From contig OZ244789.1 in the NCBI GenBank assembly GCA_965219705.1, forward strand, positions 744,001 through 808,000: DNA of 64,000 nt. The letters are read 5' to 3'. Positions 1 to 8,782 of this stretch are shown here, in pieces. The notes under the pieces were generated by a model. The model was given only the letters and a program-made list of their open reading frames with translations, was not told the origin of the DNA and ran no database searches. The position numbers were made by a program, and so were the translations under genes. Position 1 is the first letter of the stretch. The number at the start of each line of letters is the position of its first letter. This stretch comes from JAJECS01 sp965219705 (GTDB taxonomy: Bacteria > Chloroflexota > UBA11872).

Positions 1-1
1 C

Positions 2-1921
2 TGGGAGCCCACGGTGCAAAAGCCGCTGCCGTTTCCCGAGCTGGAGGAAGAACGCGACCGCGCCGAACGGGTCAAGCAAGAGACGCCGATCCTGGTGATC
101 CTGGGCAATCCGCCCTACAACGGCTTCGCCGGCATGGCGGTGGACGAGGAGCGCGAGCTTTCCGAGGCCTACCGCACGACGCGTCGGGTGCGGCGGCCCG
201 AAGGCCAGGGGCTGAACGACCTCTACGTGCGCTTTTTCCGCATGGCCGAACGCCGCATCGCCGAGAAGACCGGCCAGGGCGTGGTCTGCTTCATCTCCAA
301 CTACTCGTGGCTGGACAGCCTGTCGTGTCCCGGCATGCGCGAGCGCTATCTGGAAGCGTTCGACGCCATCCGCATTGACAACCTCAATGGCGACAAGTAC
401 CGCACCGGCAAGGTCGCACCCGACGGCTCGCCCGACCCCAGCATCTTCTCCACGCCCGACGATCCGGTCGGCATTCAGGTCGGCACCGCCGTCGCCACGC
501 TGGTGCGCAAGCTCGACCACGCGCCCGCCGCGAACGTTCAGTTCCGCAACCTCTGGGGCCAGGCCAAGCTCGAAGCGCTGGCGGAATCGGCGGAGGCCGA
601 ACCGAAGGCGCTCTATGACGCCGTCGAGCCCGTCCTGCCGTTGGGCCTGCCCTTCGCGCCCACGGCAGTCAGCAAGGGTTGGTTCGACTGGCCGGCGCTG
701 CCGGATCTGTTTCCCACATCGTTTCCGGGTGTCACGACCAGTCGTGACGCCTTCCTGGTTGATACCGACCTCGACCGGCTCAAGGTTCGCGTTGCTGATT
801 ACTTCGATCCGGCCATCAGCCACGAGGAGATCGCGCGGCGTTATCCGGGCGTGATGCACAGCACGCGGCGTTTCAATGCGCCTGTGGTGCGCGACGTGCT
901 GCTCGAACATGGCGGCCCGACGGCAAGCGGATTCGTCCGCTACGCCTGTCGTCCCTTCGACACCCGCTGGCTTTACTGGGAAGCGGAGACCAAGCTGCTC
1001 GACGAGAAACGTGCTGGGTACAAGCCGCATGTGTTCGAAGGGAACATGTTCCTGGAAGCTCGCCAACGGGAATCCAATAAGCAATTCTTGAGAGGAACCC
1101 TAGTCCGGCATCTCGCTAGTGATTTTGGAAACGGACGATCACACTTCTTTCCCGCCTGGCTCCGTGAGGACACGCTGGGAACCGACGCGTCCGGCGCGCG
1201 CCGGGCCAACCTGTCGCCGGCCGCCCGCCGCTACCTCGAACGCCTTAGTCTGACCGTCGAGGACCTTTTCCACCACGTCCTGGCCGTGCTGCACGACCCC
1301 GCCTACCGCGCGGCCAACGCCGGCGCCCTGCGCATGGAATGGCCCCGCATCCCGCTCCCCGGCTGGCCCGAGCTGTCCGCCCCGCCCCCCTCTGGTAGGG
1401 GCGCTTCGCGAAGCGCCCATGCCCCCGGCGGTGCGGGCGGTTCGCGAACCGCCCCTACAGCTGAAGAGGCCGCCCAAACCCTGGCCGCCTCCGCTGCCCG
1501 CGGGCGCGAGCTGGCCCGCCTGCTGGACACCGACGCGCCTGTCCCCGGCGTCACGACCCCTCCGCTCCGACCCGAGATCGCCGCCATCGCCGTGCCCGCC
1601 ACCACCTACGGACGCAACATGACCGGCGACGACTTCGCGGTCAGCGCTGGTTGGGGGCACTTCGGCGCCGGCGAGGCCGTCATGCCCGGCCAGGGCCGCA
1701 TCATTGAACGCGCCTACACCCAAGCCGAGCGCGAGGCCCTTCTTACGCCCTCTCCGCTTGCGGGAGAAGGCCCGGGTGAGGCTGGCCAGGGCGAGCGTCA
1801 GCGCGATGGAGCCTCCCCCATTCATGGTTCGACAAGCTCACCACGAACGGGGGAGGAGTCCTCTGGATTCCGGATCAAGTCCGGATTGACGGAGGGGGAG
1901 CTGGTCTCGGTCGCGGATTGA
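2..1921 (+). CDS. Type ISP restriction-modification enzyme, C-terminal part (partial and disrupted)
   Basis: The reading frame is open from the first bases, so the N-terminal nuclease/helicase part lies outside the window. The visible part begins near methyltransferase motif IV (NPPY, codons at 107-118), the catalytic motif of N6-adenine DNA methyltransferases. It continues through the long target-recognition region typical of single-polypeptide type ISP (LlaBIII-like) enzymes, which cut and methylate DNA. Two things are odd. A 64-bp palindromic element is read through in frame at 1395-1458. After about 1741 the frame runs into repeat DNA (proline/glycine/serine-rich, no family similarity seen) and stops at 1921, although the family's C-terminus is found in another frame just downstream (1918-2160). 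The gene is therefore probably inactive or altered. Family assignment is firm; activity is doubtful. Confidence 0.8.
   Translation, partial: WEPTVQKPLPFPELEEERDRAERVKQETPILVILGNPPYNGFAGMAVDEERELSEAYRTTRRVRRPEGQGLNDLYVRFFRMAERRIAEKTGQGVVCFISNYSWLDSLSCPGMRERYLEAFDAIRIDNLNGDKYRTGKVAPDGSPDPSIFSTPDDPVGIQVGTAVATLVRKLDHAPAANVQFRNLWGQAKLEALAESAEAEPKALYDAVEPVLPLGLPFAPTAVSKGWFDWPALPDLFPTSFPGVTTSRDAFLVDTDLDRLKVRVADYFDPAISHEEIARRYPGVMHSTRRFNAPVVRDVLLEHGGPTASGFVRYACRPFDTRWLYWEAETKLLDEKRAGYKPHVFEGNMFLEARQRESNKQFLRGTLVRHLASDFGNGRSHFFPAWLREDTLGTDASGARRANLSPAARRYLERLSLTVEDLFHHVLAVLHDPAYRAANAGALRMEWPRIPLPGWPELSAPPPSGRGASRSAHAPGGAGGSRTAPTAEEAAQTLAASAARGRELARLLDTDAPVPGVTTPPLRPEIAAIAVPATTYGRNMTGDDFAVSAGWGHFGAGEAVMPGQGRIIERAYTQAEREALLTPSPLAGEGPGEAGQGERQRDGASPIHGSTSSPRTGEESSGFRIKSGLTEGELVSVAD
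1395..1458. repeat. 64-bp palindromic element inside a coding sequence
   Basis: The element has terminal inverted repeats GTAGGGGCG / CGCCCCTAC and two internal palindromes (1399-1418, centre TTCGCGAA; 1435-1454, centre TTCGCGAA). It is read in frame inside the type ISP gene. Related single-hairpin copies occur at 37844-37866, 38027-38047 and 42127-42147, with a degenerate one near 52206-52232. Confidence 0.8.
1741..1900. repeat. Composite repeat insertion that breaks the type ISP gene
   Basis: Several repeat types lie side by side. There is a TCTCC...GGGAGA unit near 1751-1767. There is an imperfect inverted repeat at 1812-1856 with an 8-bp outer stem (CCTCCCCC/GGGGGAGG) around a GGTTCGACAAGCTCACCACG core. 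There is also a TTCCGGATCAAGTCCGG unit at about 1868-1885. The core resembles the repeat at 12708-12730, and the last unit resembles 38100-38143 and 42039-42082. The block separates the conserved C-terminus from the rest of the protein. Confidence 0.7.
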
Positions 1922-2160
1922 CGGATGAAGGCGGCGCGCTCGGCGACACCACCTTCGACGTCTACCTCAACGACCGCGCCTATTGGCGCAACGTCCCCGT
2001 CGCCGTCTGGCGCTACAAGCTCGGCGGCTACCAGGTCCTCAAGAAGTGGCTCTCCTACCGCGAGCAATCCGTCCTCGACCGCCCGCTCCGCCCAGAGGAA
2101 GTCCAGCACTTCACCCACACCGCGCGGCGGATTGGGGGGATCTTGCTTCTGGGAGAATAG
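1918..2160 (+). pseudogene. Detached C-terminal fragment of the type ISP restriction-modification enzyme
   Basis: This 80-residue frame carries what I recognise as the conserved C-terminus of type ISP enzymes: FDVYLNDRAYWRNVPVAVW followed by GGYQVLKKWLSYRE and a closing helix with THTARRI. It overlaps the stop of the upstream frame by 4 nt but is out of frame with it. The simplest reading is that repeat DNA inserted at about 1741-1900 shifted the frame and cut this tail off. Translation by re-initiation at the overlapping ATG (1918) is possible in principle, giving a two-chain enzyme. That would be unusual, and no Shine-Dalgarno is evident. Confidence 0.75.
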
Positions 2161-2274
2161 TGGTGGACGGGCGCAATCGACCACCGAGGATTCCGACCCG
2201 GGCACGAACGCGCGGCTTTAGAGGTACGTAAGGGCTGCGCAGGAATGCGAGCCTGTTAACCAGGAGGTCAAACC

Positions 2275-2496
2275 ATGCTTAGACAGATGACCGCGATTAT
2301 CGAGCGCGAAGGGGACTCCTACGTCGCGCTCTGCCCCGAGCTGGATATCGCAAGCCAGGGGGCGAGCGTGTCCGACGCTCGCGCCAATCTCAAGGAAGCG
2401 CTCGAACTCTTTTACGAGGCGGCTTCCGCCGACGAAATTCAGCGTCGGCTTCATGATGAAGTCTATGTGACGCAAGTCGAGGTGGCGGTTGGCTAG
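2275..2496 (+). CDS. hicB: HicB-family antitoxin
   Basis: A 73-residue protein of the HicB type: a short partial RNase H-like fold in which the sequence passes through an EGDSYVALCPELDIASQG segment and then the SDARANLKEALELF helix. HicB proteins bind and neutralise the HicA mRNA interferase. A near-perfect Shine-Dalgarno (AGGAGGT, 2262-2268) fixes the ATG start. The expected hicA partner begins in the overlapping frame at 2489 but decays after about 12 recognisable residues. This is therefore an orphan antitoxin, or it pairs with a toxin elsewhere. No separate DNA-binding domain follows, so autoregulation is uncertain. Confidence 0.85.
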   Translation: MLRQMTAIIEREGDSYVALCPELDIASQGASVSDARANLKEALELFYEAASADEIQRRLHDEVYVTQVEVAVG

Positions 2497-2569
2497 GCTT
2501 CGCGTGCTGTCGGGCCGGGAGGTCCTGTTGCACCCAGCGAAAGCACATTCTCGCCGTGGCAGGGCTTGA
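2489..2569 (+). pseudogene. hicA: Remnant of hicA toxin start
   Basis: Overlapping the end of hicB by 8 nt, a TTG-initiated frame encodes ARLRVLSGREV, the characteristic opening of HicA toxins. It then loses similarity and stops at 2567-2569. The double-stranded RNA-binding core with its catalytic histidine (the RQRGSH region) is absent in all forward frames I translated downstream. This is a decayed toxin, not a functional gene. Confidence 0.55.
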
Positions 2570-2646
2570 CCAAACACGAAAGACATTGGAGTTGCGCGGC
2601 TCCGTGACGTTGGGCGCTCCAGCCATAAGTGCAACGCTATTGGTAA

Positions 2647-2684
2647 AGGACCCGAAAGGCTCAGAAGGCCTTTCCCGAGAGTCC
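2647..2684 (+). promoter_or_regulatory. Nested stem-loop in the leader of the HEPN/OB-like gene
   Basis: GAAAGGC (2654-2660) pairs with GCCTTTC (2668-2674), and a GGAC/GTCC pair flanks it. The structure lies just upstream of the GAGGAG Shine-Dalgarno at 2687-2692. It could be a leader attenuator or a terminator of the hic transcript; no U-tract is present. Confidence 0.3.
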
Positions 2685-2701
2685 CAGAGGAGCCGTTGAA
2701 A

Positions 2702-4120
2702 ATGCCCTATGAAGTGGTCGGCCTATTCGCCCGGTGTTCCGAAATACATGGATCCCATTCCCGTCTGGAGGACGCCGCTGATTGTTTCACTCAACTGACC
2801 CAACGCTACGGCGATGACATACCGGTGCATCCGGTCTCTCAAAAGTACGTTCACTGGATTGTCGCCGTCGACAAGAACGGGAACCAGAGAGATTTCTCGG
2901 ACTCCGACTTGGTGAAAGCTTACAAGCTGTGCCTGGACCGCAAGTCATTCGCGGCCAAGGTCCCCGGAATTACAACGTTTTCACACCTCGCGGGAATGTA
3001 CTGCCAAGCGTCAAGGCTGATACCGGTGTCGCACATCAATCTGAAAGGCATCTTTGACTACCAAGCCAAGGGCCGTCACTTCTGGACCTCGGACGCAGGC
3101 AAGGGTCAGGCGTTGGCCTTCGCGCAGCAGGCGGCATTTACCCTCGAGCTGTCACTCAAGGCATATCTGGAAGTTCTCGGGAAACTGGCGTCACCAGATA
3201 CTGCGGACGCCAAGAAATGGAAGACGCACGAGCTCGTCGACCTCTTCAAGCTACTCACAGATGACGAGAAACAGCAACTGGAAGAGTGGTGGAATCGCTC
3301 GGATACAAAGAGAACCCACTTCCACGGGAGCTTGCGAGACTTCCTTTCAGAGAGCAACAGGCTTTACAAGAAATGGCGGTACATCACCGACCTTAAGTCT
3401 CCAGATCTCTCGATCGATATACCGATGCTGTTGAGCGCTGCCGACTTTCTGCTGTCTGCCTCCCGCCGGGTATCAAAGACAAGCTCACCCATCAAACTCA
3501 ACGTCACGACGACAGTGTATCCGAGCTCCGACGTTGACGACGCAAGCCCGGCTCATCGTTACGAAACGACCCTAGTAGAGGGTCGGGTGCGCACTGTGAA
3601 CATTCCCGACGGATTTGACCCTTTTAGCATAGTCGAGCTTGTGATCGACTCTGATCGACACAACGACGACGTAATTGCCCAGTTCTACAAGCGGAGTGTC
3701 GAGGATTACTTCGGCCTTGAGGGCAAACGAGTCGCCCTAGCCGGCAGAATCAGAGAAGACCGGCCGCATTCGCTGCCCCACCCGAGTCATCTAGACGAAC
3801 CCAAGAGAGAAGGTGGGTATGCCTCTGAACACCGCACTCTCAAGGGATCAATCCATGACATTAGGTTTATCCATCCTGCACATGGTGGAGCCAAGAAACT
3901 AGACCTTTCCGTCTGGGACGAAACCTATTTCACTCAGGTCGAATGCTTCTTTGTGACGGATGAAGAGCGCGACCAGCTCAAGGGGGTCAATCTCGGCGAC
4001 GATATCCTGCTAAGCGGTTGTGTCACGTTGCTGAACGGGCAACCAGTGGTGTTGGTCCAGCCAACTCATATCGAAAAGGTCGCTGAAGAACACGATGATC
4101 TGGAGGATGTGGCTCAGTAG
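2702..4120 (+). CDS. Uncharacterised protein with HEPN-like helical middle and OB-like C-terminus
   Basis: About 472 residues with no confident family match. Three parts can be seen. An N-terminal alpha/beta region (about 1-85) includes YVHWIVAVDKNGNQRDFS. A helical middle (about 135-265) looks HEPN-like: a run of AFTLELSLKAYLEVLGKL, then a THELVDLFKLL-type helix, then RTHFHGSL and SNRLYKKWRY. The C-terminal half has two beta-rich stretches ending in GDDILLSGCVTLLNGQPVV, reminiscent of OB folds. ATG 2702 is chosen because GAGGAG (2687-2692) is 9 nt upstream; a TTG at 2696 is too close. Codons are visibly A/T-richer than the neighbours. Together with the adjacent restriction and hic remnants, this suggests acquired DNA. 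A defence role is inference only. Confidence 0.6.
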   Translation: MPYEVVGLFARCSEIHGSHSRLEDAADCFTQLTQRYGDDIPVHPVSQKYVHWIVAVDKNGNQRDFSDSDLVKAYKLCLDRKSFAAKVPGITTFSHLAGMYCQASRLIPVSHINLKGIFDYQAKGRHFWTSDAGKGQALAFAQQAAFTLELSLKAYLEVLGKLASPDTADAKKWKTHELVDLFKLLTDDEKQQLEEWWNRSDTKRTHFHGSLRDFLSESNRLYKKWRYITDLKSPDLSIDIPMLLSAADFLLSASRRVSKTSSPIKLNVTTTVYPSSDVDDASPAHRYETTLVEGRVRTVNIPDGFDPFSIVELVIDSDRHNDDVIAQFYKRSVEDYFGLEGKRVALAGRIREDRPHSLPHPSHLDEPKREGGYASEHRTLKGSIHDIRFIHPAHGGAKKLDLSVWDETYFTQVECFFVTDEERDQLKGVNLGDDILLSGCVTLLNGQPVVLVQPTHIEKVAEEHDDLEDVAQ

Positions 4121-4482
4121 GATACTCAGCTGCTCGATGGCTGCAACGGAGCCCGGCCAGTCTGGCGCGGCAAGCCACCGGACGACACGCCCGCTTAGGC
4201 CAAGGCCGTCGCCTTGAAGCGCGGCGCCGGTCCCTTCGGCATTCCCGCGAAGCATGTCCCCGCGCCGGCGGGGAGCGGGAATCCAGCGACGCTCGATCCC
4301 GACCAGACCTGCAGGCACGTCTGAGATTCCTCGAATTGACCGTTGCGACACCGGGCGCTTGGACTCCCGCCTTCGCGGGAGTGACGGGATGGGAGCCACC
4401 CGCTGCCCGCAGCATGCGCGGCAGCATTCCGTAGGATTGGAGGCGGCTGGCAACTAGCCGGCTGATCCCGAACCCGGTGGTC
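4121..4482. repeat. Intergenic stretch with two nested hairpin repeats
   Basis: No convincing gene. At 4241-4282 an outer ATTCCCGC/GCGGGAAT inverted repeat encloses a second perfect hairpin (4257-4274, TCCCCGC/GCGGGGA), as if one element had inserted into another. At 4363-4382 there is ACTCCCGC-CTTC-GCGGGAGT. Both belong to the CATTCCCGC...GCGGGAATCCAG type seen again at 37972, 39508 and 59972, which resembles the neisserial dRS3-like inverted repeats. Confidence 0.7.
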
Positions 4483-7400
4483 ATGGCCACTTCTTCGATC
4501 GCGCCACCGAGCCTGGTCGACGACTTTTGCCCCGCGGTCAGGGACTGGTTCGTCGAGCGCTTTGGCGAGCCCACGGATGCGCAGGCCGCCGGGTGGCCGT
4601 CCATCATGAGCGGCCGCGACACGCTGTTGGCGGCGCCCACCGGCTCGGGCAAGACGCTGGCCGCGTTCATGGCCGGGATCGACCGCTTGGTCCGCGCGGC
4701 GGAGGCCGGCACCCTGGACGCCACAACCTCGATCGTCTACGTGTCGCCGTTGAAGGCGCTGAGCAACGACATCCAGCGCAATCTGGAGGATCCGCTGGAG
4801 GGCATCCGCCAGCGGGCCATCGCCGCGGGTGACGAGCCGCCAGCCATCCGCACGGGCCTCCGCACAGGTGACACGACGGCGTCCGAGCGGCAGCAGTTGG
4901 TGCGCCGGCCGCCGCACATCCTGATCACCACGCCGGAGTCGCTCTATCTGATGGTCACCGCCCAGCGCGGTCGGGAAACGCTGCGCAGCGTGAGGACCGT
5001 GATCGTGGACGAGATTCACGCCTTGGCCCGTGACCGCCGCGGCTCGCATCTGGCGCTCACGCTGGCGCGGCTGGACCATATCGCGGACGCACGGCCGCAG
5101 CGGGTTGGACTGTCGGCCACCCAGCGGCCCATCGACGAGATTGCGAAGTTTTTGACGGGCGTCGATGGCGGCGCCGCGTTGGCGCCACGTCCCTGCGAGA
5201 TCGTCGACCTCGGGCATCAGCGCGACCTGAAGCTGGCGATCGAGGTTCCGCCCACCGACCTTGAAGCCGTGGCCCCGCGCGAGCAGTGGGGCGAGATCTA
5301 CGACCGCCTGGCCGAGCTGGTGGCCGGGCACCGTACGACGCTGGTCTTCGTCAACACGCGCACGCTGTCCGAGCGGGTGGCTCACAACCTGGCCGAGCGG
5401 CTGGGCGACGAGGCGGTGGCCAGCCATCACGGCAGCTTGTCCAAGGAGCGCCGGCATCGCGTGGAGCGGCGGCTGAAGTCCGGCGATCTCAAAGCGCTGG
5501 TGGCCACGGCCTCGCTCGAGCTGGGCATCGACATCGGCAGCATCGACCTGGTGTGCCAGATCGGATCGCCACGGAGCATGGCCACGTTCCTGCAGCGCAT
5601 CGGCCGCTCCGGTCACGCCCTGGGCCTGCGTCCGCATGGGCGGCTGTTTCCCACGACGCGCGACGAGCTGATCGAGGCCGCGGCGCTCATTCGAGGAGTG
5701 GGCGCGGGGCGCCTGGACCGCATCACCATCCCGCAGGCGCCGCGCGACGTGTTGGCGCAACAGATCGTGGCCGAATGCGCCTGCGAGGACTGGTCGGAAA
5801 CCGCATTGTTCGACCTCATACGCGCGGCCCAGCCGTATGCGCAGCTCGCGCGGAGCGACTTTGACGAGATCGTCGATATGCTCGCCCGCGGCATCGGCGA
5901 AGGCGCCGGCCGCTCGGCGCCGCTGCTGCATCGCGACCGGATTCACGGCATCGTTCGCGGCAGGCGGGCAGCGCGGCTCACTGCCCTCATGAACGGCGGG
6001 ACCATTCCCGAGACGGGTGACTACCAGGTGGTGGCGGAGCCGGACGACACGGTCGTGGGGTCGGTGAACGAGGATTTCGCCATGGAGAGCATGGCGGGCG
6101 ACATCTTTCTGCTCGGCAGCACCTCGTGGCGCATCCGCCGCGTGCATCAGAGCACGGTGCGCGTGGTGGACGCGCAGGGCGCGCCGCCGACGATCCCCTT
6201 CTGGCTGGGCGAGGCTCCGGGACGAACGCGAGAGCTGTCGCAAGAGGTGGGCCGACTGCGCCGGGACATGGCGGACGGCATTGACGATCCGTCGAGCCTG
6301 CACGCGCGGCTGCAACAGGAGTGCGCGGTGCCGCCCACGGCAGCGGCGCAGATGATCGACTACGTGCGCGCGACGCGTGACGGGCTGGGTCTGGTGCCGT
6401 CCGACCGCGACGTGGTCTACGAGCGGTTTTTCGACGATTCGGGCGGGATGCAGCTGGTGGTGCATGCCCCGTTTGGCCAGCGCGTGAATCGGGCCTGGGG
6501 GCTGGCGCTGCGCAAGCGCTTCTGCGTGCGCTTCGATTTCGAGTTGCAGGCCGCGGCCAATGACGACGCCATTCTGCTGTCGCTGGGTCCGCAACACTCG
6601 TTTCCGCTGGAGGAGACGTTTCGCTACGTCACCGCCGGCAACGTGGCGCGTTCGCTGCAGCAAGCAATTCTTTACGTGCCGCTGTTTCCGACCCGTTGGC
6701 GCTGGAACGTGACGCGCGCGCTGGCGGTGGCGCGCCAGCGGGGCGGGCGGCGCGTGCCGCCGTATCTGCAGCGGCTGCGGTCCGACGATCTGCTCGCCGC
6801 CGTGTTTCCCGAGCAAGTCGGCTGTCAGGAAAACGTTACCGGGCCACTCGAGGTGCCGGACCATCCGCTGATGGATCAAACGGTGCGCGACTGCCTCACC
6901 GAAGCGATGGACCTGCCGGGGCTCGTTGACATCCTGGAGAAGATCGAGGCCGGGGAGATCCGGCTACACGCGCGGGACACCGTCGAGCCTTCGCCCATGG
7001 CGCATGAGGTGGTGAGCGGCAAGCCCTACACCTATCTCGACGACGCGCCGATCGAGGAACGCCGGACGCGAGCCGTGAGCCTGCGCCGGGCGCTGCCCGA
7101 GAGCGCGCGCGACCTGGGGGAGCTGGACGCGGATGCCATCGCGCAAGTCGCCGAGGGGGCCTGGCCGGATCCCCGCGATGCCGAGGAGGCTCACGACGCC
7201 CTGCTGAGTCTGGTGGCCGTTGCCGAGCCGGTCGTCGGCGATTGGCTCGACTGGCTCCATGACCTGCGAGCGGCCGGCCGCGCCTTCAAGCTGGGCATCG
7301 ACGGCCCGAGCCTGTGGGCGGCGGCGGAGCATACGCCAGCCCTGCGGCTGCTGTATCCCGAGACGCACATTCCGGATCTACAGCTTCCTCCCGGCGCGGA

Positions 7401-8742
7401 GCTTGCGGTGGACGATCGCGAATCGGCGCGCCGGCTGCTGCTCCGGGGTCACGCCGAGGTCTCGGGTCCGTTCACGGCGGACGACCTGGCCGCGCGCACC
7501 GGCCTGCCGACCACGGACGTGTCGCACGGACTGATCCAACTCGAGGCGGGTGGATTCGTGCTGCGGGGCCGGTTCACCCCCGGCCTCGACGTCGAGGAAT
7601 TCTGCGACCGGCGCCTGCTGGCCCGCATCCACCGCGCCACGCTCGATCGGTTGCGGCGCGCCATCGACCCGGTCTCAGCGCGGGACTACATGCGCTTCCT
7701 CGTCGAGTGGCAGGGGCTCGGGCCGCCTGGCCGCTTCGAGGGCCGCGCGGGCCTGCGCACCGCGATCGAGCGGCTGCAGGGCTTCGAGTCGCCGGCGGCG
7801 GCGTGGGAGAGCGTGCTCCTGCCCGGCCGCGTGCGCGACTTCCAGCCCCGCTGGCTCGACGAGCTGTGCCTGAGCGGGGAGATGGCGTGGGGCCGCTTGT
7901 CGCAGCCGCGCTCCAACACCAACGGCGAGGCGCCGATCACCGGACACACGCTGGCCGCGACGCGCGCGACACCCATCACCCTGGCGCCGCGTCGCGACCT
8001 CCATCGGCTGCTCGCGGCCGCACGCGGCGAGGACGGTGGATCGGTCCCGCCACCGTCGGCCGGCGCGGCCGGCGAGATCTACCGGCTGCTCAAGTCCCGC
8101 GGCGCGTTGTTCTTTGACGAGCTCGCGGCCGCCACGCGTCGTCTGGCGGCCGATGTTGAAGAGGGACTACGCGCGTTGATCGGCGGCGGATGGGTGACGT
8201 CCGACGGCTTTCACGGCGTGCGCGCGCTGGCCGGACGGCGACGACGCAGTGGATGGCGGCGCCGCGGCGGTGGTCGGCACAGCCTGGGCGCGCCGGCTTC
8301 GCCCCCGGGGCGATGGTCGCTCCTGGAGGCCGCTCCGGATGCCGAGGTCCTCGTCGACGACCTGGCGGAGTGCGTGGCGCAGGTCATGCTGAGGCGCTAC
8401 GGCGTCGTCTTCCGCGATTTGCGTCAACGGGAGTCTTTCACGCTTCCCTGGCGCGACGTGCTTCGCGCCCTGCGCCGGCTCGAGGCCAGGGGCACTGTGC
8501 GGGGCGGCCGCTTCGTGACGGGATTCGTCGGCGAGCAGTACGCCCTCCCCGAGGCCGTCACGGCCCTTCGCCGCCAGCGAGCCACTCCGCCGAGCGGGCA
8601 GCGGGTGCGCATCAGCGCCGTGGACCCGCTCAACCTGACGGGCGTCGTTACCCCGGGCGAGCGCGTCCCGGCCTATCCCGGACGATCCATCGAATTGGTC
8701 GACGGCCTGCCTTCCGTGGAGCAGGGCGCCGCCGCTCGCTGA
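4483..8742 (+). CDS. lhr: Lhr-type long ATP-dependent DNA helicase
   Basis: A protein of about 1,419 residues of the Lhr (large helicase-related) family, superfamily 2 enzymes that unwind DNA and RNA:DNA hybrids and are linked to DNA repair. Numbering from GTG 4477: Walker A APTGSGKT at 53-60, DEIH box at 178-181, motif III as GLSATQ. The second RecA-like domain has LVFVNTR, HHGSLSKERR and ELGIDIG...QRIGRSGH. After the helicase core come the winged-helix region and the long C-terminal half found in full-length actinobacterial-type Lhr. A GTG at 4477 and an ATG at 4483 are both possible; neither has a Shine-Dalgarno. It stands alone in its transcription unit behind repeat DNA. Confidence 0.93.
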   Translation: MATSSIAPPSLVDDFCPAVRDWFVERFGEPTDAQAAGWPSIMSGRDTLLAAPTGSGKTLAAFMAGIDRLVRAAEAGTLDATTSIVYVSPLKALSNDIQRNLEDPLEGIRQRAIAAGDEPPAIRTGLRTGDTTASERQQLVRRPPHILITTPESLYLMVTAQRGRETLRSVRTVIVDEIHALARDRRGSHLALTLARLDHIADARPQRVGLSATQRPIDEIAKFLTGVDGGAALAPRPCEIVDLGHQRDLKLAIEVPPTDLEAVAPREQWGEIYDRLAELVAGHRTTLVFVNTRTLSERVAHNLAERLGDEAVASHHGSLSKERRHRVERRLKSGDLKALVATASLELGIDIGSIDLVCQIGSPRSMATFLQRIGRSGHALGLRPHGRLFPTTRDELIEAAALIRGVGAGRLDRITIPQAPRDVLAQQIVAECACEDWSETALFDLIRAAQPYAQLARSDFDEIVDMLARGIGEGAGRSAPLLHRDRIHGIVRGRRAARLTALMNGGTIPETGDYQVVAEPDDTVVGSVNEDFAMESMAGDIFLLGSTSWRIRRVHQSTVRVVDAQGAPPTIPFWLGEAPGRTRELSQEVGRLRRDMADGIDDPSSLHARLQQECAVPPTAAAQMIDYVRATRDGLGLVPSDRDVVYERFFDDSGGMQLVVHAPFGQRVNRAWGLALRKRFCVRFDFELQAAANDDAILLSLGPQHSFPLEETFRYVTAGNVARSLQQAILYVPLFPTRWRWNVTRALAVARQRGGRRVPPYLQRLRSDDLLAAVFPEQVGCQENVTGPLEVPDHPLMDQTVRDCLTEAMDLPGLVDILEKIEAGEIRLHARDTVEPSPMAHEVVSGKPYTYLDDAPIEERRTRAVSLRRALPESARDLGELDADAIAQVAEGAWPDPRDAEEAHDALLSLVAVAEPVVGDWLDWLHDLRAAGRAFKLGIDGPSLWAAAEHTPALRLLYPETHIPDLQLPPGAELAVDDRESARRLLLRGHAEVSGPFTADDLAARTGLPTTDVSHGLIQLEAGGFVLRGRFTPGLDVEEFCDRRLLARIHRATLDRLRRAIDPVSARDYMRFLVEWQGLGPPGRFEGRAGLRTAIERLQGFESPAAAWESVLLPGRVRDFQPRWLDELCLSGEMAWGRLSQPRSNTNGEAPITGHTLAATRATPITLAPRRDLHRLLAAARGEDGGSVPPPSAGAAGEIYRLLKSRGALFFDELAAATRRLAADVEEGLRALIGGGWVTSDGFHGVRALAGRRRRSGWRRRGGGRHSLGAPASPPGRWSLLEAAPDAEVLVDDLAECVAQVMLRRYGVVFRDLRQRESFTLPWRDVLRALRRLEARGTVRGGRFVTGFVGEQYALPEAVTALRRQRATPPSGQRVRISAVDPLNLTGVVTPGERVPAYPGRSIELVDGLPSVEQGAAAR

Positions 8743-8782
8743 CAGGCCCGCCGCGGCGCTGCACAATCCAGGAGGGGGCACG

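Noticed and set aside
4195..6879. Very long minus-strand open frame (about 894 codons) opposite lhr
   Set aside because: It lies entirely across the strongly supported helicase gene, has Arg/His/Gln-rich translation typical of antisense to GC-rich codons, and shows no family motifs.
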